A stretch of 64,000 nucleotides of DNA from Omphiscola glabra (lineage: Eukaryota > Mollusca > Gastropoda > Lymnaeidae), in the NCBI GenBank assembly GCA_964017045.1, contig OZ024808.1, forward strand, positions 27,234,995 to 27,298,994, read 5' to 3'. The stretch's first letter is position 1. The number at the start of each line of letters is the position of its first letter. This document shows positions 58,166-64,000 of this stretch, in pieces. The notes under the pieces were generated by a model that was not told the DNA's origin, made no database searches, and saw nothing but the letters and a program-made list of their open reading frames with translations. The position numbers were made by a program, and so were the translations under genes.

Positions 58166-60299
58166 TGAAATGAGGTACGATCTATCTTAATAAGCCGAAT
58201 AGTTTTCTAATAAGTTTGTAGTGTATTTCCCTTGGTTTTAAATAAAGGGTTTTTTAATGTAAAAAGAATAAATCAGTAGATCTATCTGTAACAGTTTGTT
58301 TATTCTCTATTCAGTCTGTGTGGCCAAATATTTTCATTTTTTTTTCTAGTCTCAGAACAAAATCAATACAGGTAGTCGTATATCATATGTTAAAGAAGAG
58401 CAAAAAATAGACACTAAATCAGACTCTGACTAGGGACATCAACTTACAGTTACAGTGGGGTGTGGGGTCATATTATTAGAAGTTGATTTCTGACCAATGC
58501 TCACATGTCCTTGTTTCACTTGTCATCTGTTCACATGTCTTGTGTTCATTTATGGGTTCACCTATCCTGTGTTCATTTAACCGTCACCACAGCAAACACT
58601 TACCAGCAAGGTTATTCAGCTTTAACCAATTGAAATCAGCCCAGAATAGCTGCTGTAAACCTATACACAGAACAAGGTGTAAACCAGAGACATGGCGTGT
58701 GCATGTGATCTTGACATACTAATACTATTTTTATGCATATCATAACACTATTGTTATTGTTCAGCTAGTGATGAAGAAGAATGTCTCAGTGGTGTATGGA
58801 GTGTTAGTGCTGTCTGGGGCGGGTCAAGATTTTTTGCTGCCTATTACTATGAAAAAACTCTTCAGTTGGACGAAAATGCCTCCCCTCCATATAAAGAAAA
58901 AAGTGCCTTTCAGGTTGGACTGCCCTCTCCACAGCCTCCTTCCTACAGCCCTGGAATGTCTGTTTCTTGGCAGTTGTAGGTCATCTTACAGTAGACAAAT
59001 AAGGTGTTTAAGTGGTTGGTCAGCTCTAATTTGATAGGAGGGATTTAACTAGTTAACTGACATTTGACTTTAATTTCAGATAAGTAAATTAAGAGACAGC
59101 GATAGTGAATATATATATATATATATAATAGGTTAGGCTCATTTTGCTGTATTAGTTATCTGTTTGTTCTGGTCGGTACTTCCTTTTTGTCATATATATT
59201 TTATTATTTGTCTGCTGTTAGCCTCTTTGTGAATCACCATTTGTTAACAACAAAGTCATCACAAATTTGTAACAAACATTAGACACTCATGTGACAACCC
59301 CACCCCCTTTTGGAAAAGCAGCGCCAGGGACAAAGCTTGAGACTGCAATCTCCAGTTTATAGAAAATGGCACCCAGGGCAAGTGCCACCTTCGCACAGTC
59401 CTGCATGGATGGCCCCAGTTTCCAAGATGCCTGGAACACGAGATACTTACATATTTAAATTTTCAAAAGCCACTGGTTTAGAAGGAAATATCTGACACCT
59501 AGATATAAGTTAATAAAGTAATAAAAAATGAATACTATATTTATTCGAATCTAGATACATCTAATTGGGCAACATAATTAAAACATATTTTTGAAGACAG
59601 AAAAGTTCTCTTTGCATATCACAATGACACCGAATGACAAAAGATGCATGAAATGTACTTATTTTTGTATTCTCATACAATATTTTTATTAGTTGTTTAT
59701 TTGAATCAAAAGGTAATATTTTACTTTTAAAATCATTTTAATAGTGAAGTAAGTTTATTACTTCTTTTAAAAAAACTCAACTATGAAACAAAGACACCAT
59801 TCCCTTGGCATTGAATTTATTGCGCTCAAGTATGAGATTATCACTTACTCTTAGCTGCTTTGCTTAGTAATGTTATGATTTTATTTGTTAAATTCTATTA
59901 TTTAATTTTTTTCATAATATAGTACTTGATGAACCAGAAATAGGATACATGAACTTCAAATTAAATTTAAAGTTTAATGAAGATGATGAGGGGAGATTGA
60001 TTTGAATTTGTACAAGTTCTAAAGAGTTAACGCTATGACTATATTCTAATTGTTATATACCAATTACACTGGTCAAATTTTTTTTACAAAAGTCATGTTA
60101 CTGAAATAAAATTAGTAATTTCTTATCAGCTTTTATGTGCTCAACAAGAATATGACAGTCATATTGAAATATTGGCCCTAGTTGTTTTGTAATGATCAAT
60201 AAATTAATGTTTGCATCATGAAATGAATGTCAATAGTAATAGGCCTACGATTATTACCTATAAACAAATCAAGTCATAGACTACTTCTTTGATGTCTTC

Positions 60300-62480
60300 A
60301 CCTGTCTCTTAAACAGCTGTTAGGTGACATCTCTGCGGAGTCCAGCAGTAGTCAGCCAGCCAGTGAACCATTTCCCCGATATCTTTGCTCCATTGTTGGG
60401 ATATCTTGATGAAGACATGTGCCATGTTCATCACTAAACATACCACAGATGTCAGTGAAGAAATGCAGATGGGAATGGAGGAAGTTGATCTTTAGAGACA
60501 AATTGCTGCCAAGTTTCTGATATATTCTATATCAGAAGTTTATATATATTCTACTAGTGCCTTATAGTTTTCTGCCCTAACATTCCAGACATTGTGTGAA
60601 AAGCATTCCATGCTTGTTTCGCATAAAATATTGAACCTGTCATCTTTGGAAAGCTCTTGAATCTGAGGACCCACAAAAACTCCCTCTTTGATCTTTGCTT
60701 TGCTGAGTCGAGGGAATTGTTCATGCAAGTGCTGGTATCGGAAATCTTGTGTAGTCTGGTCTGTAGCTGTCATGAAGTTTTTCATCAAACCTATTTTGAT
60801 GTGAAGTGGTGGTTCAGGACTTTGTTGTATGGCATCCTTCCGTCTTCACGAGACGATGGAGTAGCTATATTGCAGTCCTACACTTCAACGAGTGGCTCAC
60901 TAGGCCAATCCTGGAGTGACAATCTCGTCTGCATTTCACGCAGGAGAATGATGATTCCTGGTTAATTTTGGTCTTCCGTGCTGTTCTTTTTGTTGCAAGG
61001 GCTTCGTTCCGCACATCTTCTGCCCTTTTCACTCCTTCGTACACTGCCGTTCGCCAGCTGGAACGTTGTTCGGCAATGATCTCCAATTTGTTGACTTCAA
61101 TGTTCGCTTCCTTCATGCTCTTTTTGCAAACGTCCATATATCTCAGGCGAGGCCGTCCAATAAGTCTTGTCCCTTTTGCCAACTCTCCATACAACAGCAT
61201 CTTTGGAATACGGCCTTCCTCCATTCTCCTTACGTGGCCTAACCAGCGAAGGCGCTTCTTGCTAAGAGTGGAGAATATGCTACACATTTTGGAACGTTCC
61301 AAGACCTCTGTGTTAGTCACCTTGTCCTGCCATCGGATGCGTAGAATGCGACGCAGACATCTTTGATGGAAGCTATTGAGTTTCCGCTCGAGACTGGTAT
61401 ATGTGGTCCACACCTCACGTACCAAGCACGCATGCCTGATAGACACTTAGCTTTGTTTTTTCAGTTAGATTGAGATTATTCCACACCCTCTTATTCAGTT
61501 TAGCCATAGTTGTTGCTGCTTTTGCAATCCTGATGTTTATCTCTTCATCCCTAGAAATATTGGATCCAAGGTATGTGAAATGCTCAACAACCGACAGATT
61601 ATGGCCCTCAATAGTTATAATTGGAGGGGACAGCACTTCTTGCATCATGACATGAGTTTTCTGTAGACTAATTAACAGTCCAAACTCTTTACAAGCGTGT
61701 GATAGACGATTAACTAGCTGCTGAAGACCTTCTTCTGTGTGAGATGTTAAGGCGGCATCGTCAGCGAACAGTAGTTCACGAATTAGTACCATTTTTACTT
61801 TGGTCTTTGCATGAAGGCGAGCGATATTGAACAGCCTACCATCAGATCTGGTATGTATGTACACTCCTTCTTCACAGTCCTTGAAAGCAAATTGAAGGAG
61901 CATCGAGAAGAAAATGGAGAAGAGAGTTGGTGCCAGTACACAACTCTGTTTTACTCCGCTGCTGACTGGGAATGCCTCAGAGGCAGCGCCATTGAATGTG
62001 ACTTTGTGAACCTCTGACAAACACATAAGAAACAAGTGTATCCCTGCAGCAGTCCCATTAAAAGTTCAACTACCTTCAAATCACCACAGACGTGCCAGCT
62101 GTACTTGTTACACTCAATGGAATTCAGTAGTTGCTTTAAGTTATCGTATGTCTCTTTCTTGTGGACAGCACCTGCTGCTGCAATAGATGGGAGACATTTC
62201 CATTGTTCTAAAGCACAGCCTTAAGACTCAGTTTTGAAGAGTCTACATTCTTCATTCGTGTGGGTCATGAACAGAATTCCAGATTACTTTCCTTTCTGAA
62301 GAAAGGCTCCAACTGCCTGTGCCGCTTTCTCCAACTACCTGTGCTGCTTTTGATATAAAGTAATTGTGACATCTTACTCTAGAAGATTCCACTGTTGGAG
62401 TCTTGATCATTACATCATTCTGGGCTTATCTGTGATGTTGTTGCAGTCATACTGGATACATTTACATGGTGAAACATAGA
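60300..62480 (-). pseudogene. Decayed copy of a multicopy invertebrate gene (CGDLKVV / EGVFVGPQI family), split by a LINE
   Basis: On the minus strand, 62250-62005 reads DSSKLSLKAVL, VHKKETYDNLKQLLNSI, WHVCGDLKVVELLMGLLQGY, and then CFLC. After the LINE, 60832-60300 reads PPLHIKIGLMKNFM, FPRLSKAKIKEGVFVGPQIQ, RAENYKALVEYI, then after stops CGMFSDEHGTCLHQDIPTME. I recognise these blocks, in this order, from a repetitive, uncharacterised protein family found in many copies in invertebrate genomes, perhaps transposon-borne. Its function is unknown to me. The copy has stops and frameshifts and lacks a stretch of roughly 35 residues at the break. Confidence 0.68.
60826..61999 (-). mobile_element. 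5'-truncated LINE, 1.17 kb, with reverse-transcriptase remnant
   Basis: Minus-strand coding text holds the second half of a non-LTR reverse transcriptase. It includes SGVKQSCVLAPTLFSIFFS, the catalytic ELLFADDAAL (F-A-D-D box), VVEHFTYLGSNIS, and then after a small deletion and frameshift at about 61425 EVWTTYTSLERKLNSFHQRC. The C-terminal part follows: LRRILRIRWQDKVTNTEVLE, RLRWLGHVRRMEEGRIPKML and a terminal zinc-knuckle-like C-x2-C-x4-CHSRIGLVSH. The same octamer gactttgt flanks both ends (60818-60825 and 62000-62007), a probable target-site duplication. It interrupts the older multicopy gene copy and cannot make a full protein. Confidence 0.85.
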
Positions 62481-62489
62481 AAATGAACT

Positions 62490-63830
62490 ATATGAAATAT
62501 CTGCAAAATGAGAGTCAATAAAAAAATTGTCATGGTTATATTTGTGTTCAGCATATCAAGATGCTACAAAGTAGGTTTCTCTGACAGGTTAGCTGTATTT
62601 GTAATGTCTGGTTGACAGTTGATCAGAATAAACCAATTTGTTTTAAGTTAAAGTTGAAAGTAATCAGCTTATTATAAATTTCCGTTCTGAAGAAACTTTT
62701 GATATTGGAAGACTCTGTAAATATTTATAACAAGTAAATACTACTGAATATTCACCAAATATAAATAAGACTTTTTCAATATGTTTTAACAACATTGACA
62801 CTTCTTACAAATACTAATAAATAATAAATGTGTTCTTTAGTCAGGTTTGGTCTGCAAGATTCTTAATCCATCTCCCCATTATTTCCTAATTGTCGTCTTC
62901 ATTTTTTATTACATCTTGACCAATATTCAGTTTCTTTTGTAAGATCTTTCTTCAAATTGTCTAATTGAGAAGCAAAATCTAGAAGTTCTTCACAAATTCT
63001 AGTTGCCCTTGCGTTTGCTTTAAATCACAATATTTTGTTCTGATAAATTAAAAATTTGATATGAGACTATCAAGTTAATTTTTTTGGAAGCACAGGCAGT
63101 AACTCTGTTTCAACTTTAACATTTTTTTTTTTCTTTATCCAAGAGGGCATTTGTCTATTTGGTGAAATTTTGTACTGCTATATTAGCAACATGGAATTTT
63201 TATGAAATGTTATTCAATTTCTCAAATATCTTTTCAGGCATCCTATTGGCTTGCAACAGTTCAAGTCCTTTTGTTTGAAAATATTTGGGAAAAGAGGACT
63301 TTTTTGTTGAAAAATTTGGGAAAAGCTTTGTGTTGTTGAAATAGTTTTGTGTTATAAAATAATAATTGTTGACATTTTTCGCTTTGAATCACACTTCCCA
63401 ATTTTAATTTGCATTTTTGATAACATCCAAACCTTTAACAAATAATCCACACCTTTAGAACGAATCATCAAAATTTCTACAGATTTTAGTCAATAGAAGC
63501 ATATTTTGTCCACCATCTAATAATTTCAATTGTATTCAAACATCAAGTGTTTTTAAATTTGTTCATTAGTTCATTTGCTTATAAGCTTCTTTGACTGAGT
63601 TCATAGTATCTGTAATACCTGAGGCGATTTCAACCTCAAATTAATGTTTTTAAAATTAATTAAATACAGATTGTTTAAAATTAAAATATTTTAGATTTTA
63701 AAAACAATGTGATGTCACAAAGTGTCACAAATTCTCGAACAGAGCATGACGTAATATGCGAACCACCCCTAACTCTAATTATGTAACTCATTGGGTTTTA
63801 TTTTGTTACATATGTCAATGTCCATCTTTA
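62490..63830. other. AT-rich intronic DNA
   Basis: Low-GC sequence with poly-T tracts and no open frame, repeat array or transposon end that I can support. Confidence 0.5.
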
Positions 63831-63838
63831 CATTGCAG

Positions 63839-63885
63839 AGAAAGTCAAGTTGAGCTGAGGCAACAGATTGACACTCTATGTGAAG
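63839..63885 (+). CDS. SNAPIN: SNAPIN, coding exon 2
   Basis: Follows acceptor tctttacattgcag. Its first base completes the arginine codon left by exon 1, and it then encodes ESQVELRQQIDTLCE plus one base, ending GAAG|GTAGT. This matches the most conserved part of SNAPIN (R-E-S-Q-V-E-L-R-x-Q-I-D), leaving no doubt about the family and confirming the exon 1 assignment. The rest of the coiled coil, which holds the SNARE- and BLOC-1-interaction surface in the human protein, lies beyond the right edge of the window. Confidence 0.93.
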
Positions 63886-64000
63886 GTAGTATTTGAAATA
63901 CCTTGTCTCACTTTGTGATATTTAAATACCTATCTTATGTTTGTAATATTTTAACTATTATCACCTCTTGAAAGTTTTCTGTGTTCAGTGGTTTGTTTGT
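63886..64000 (+). other. Start of SNAPIN intron 2
   Basis: Begins GTAGTATTTG and is AT-rich. It continues past the window end. Confidence 0.7.

Larger units (their letters stand above)
57751..63838 (+). other. SNAPIN intron 1 (6088 bp)
   Basis: GTAGGC donor at 57751 and acceptor tctttacattgcag ending at 63838. It contains a small three-copy repeat (58089-58165), an AT microsatellite (59109-59127), and a decayed multicopy gene with a nested LINE (60300-62480). The remaining parts (57751-58080, 58170-60300, 62490-63830) are AT-rich and show no supported exon. Confidence 0.85.

Noticed and set aside
58768..59495. Frames of 61-88 codons in SNAPIN intron 1
   Set aside because: No splice context compatible with the SNAPIN exon phases and no recognisable protein.

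Overview
This window is eukaryotic, from an animal, and most likely a mollusc. Coding exons are separated by canonical GT-AG introns. DNA transposons, a Helitron and LINE remnants are scattered throughout, and minisatellites are very abundant. The mollusc placement is an inference: it rests on a secreted dermatopontin-like gene (a family used in gastropod shell matrix) and the overall repeat style. No CRISPR, operon or prokaryotic signal was found.

Genes. Two protein-coding genes are convincing, both on the + strand. (1) A dermatopontin-like secreted protein has two coding exons (20523-20769 and 22931-23265, 193 aa). Its intron is almost entirely two minisatellites, and the splice acceptor before its start codon sits at the end of a third. 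(2) SNAPIN (BLOC-1/SNARE-associated protein) has its first two coding exons at 57632-57750 and 63839-63885, and the gene runs off the right edge. Its 6.1-kb first intron holds a decayed multicopy gene into which a 5'-truncated LINE has inserted. Several other exon-like segments (1.1 kb, 8.6 kb, 10.0-10.9 kb and 46.9-47.1 kb) are possible but unproven.

Layout. From 0 to about 48 kb the sequence is dominated by more than 30 separate tandem arrays with unrelated units of 18-70 bp. The largest are a 70-bp array (15.0-18.3 kb), a 38-bp array (21.4-22.7 kb), a 31-bp array of about 7.8 kb (32.1-39.9 kb) and a 19-bp array of about 2.2 kb (41.7-43.9 kb). Between 30.8 and 44.6 kb seven unrelated arrays lie almost end to end. 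From about 48 kb to the end, minisatellites nearly vanish. AT-rich unique DNA, transposons and the SNAPIN gene take over.

Mobile elements. A decayed Ty3/gypsy pol (5.65-6.86 kb) contains both a hAT MITE with a perfect 8-bp target duplication and an internal minisatellite grown from its own RNase H coding sequence. Seven short hAT-like MITEs, a foldback element, a mariner-like element, a PIF/Harbinger-like element and a non-autonomous Helitron with a perfect 18-bp terminal palindrome can be delimited to the base or nearly so. LINE 3' fragments occur at 19.2-19.7, 25.0-25.7 and 60.8-62.0 kb.

Most long open frames in this window are by-products of tandem repeats and are not genes.
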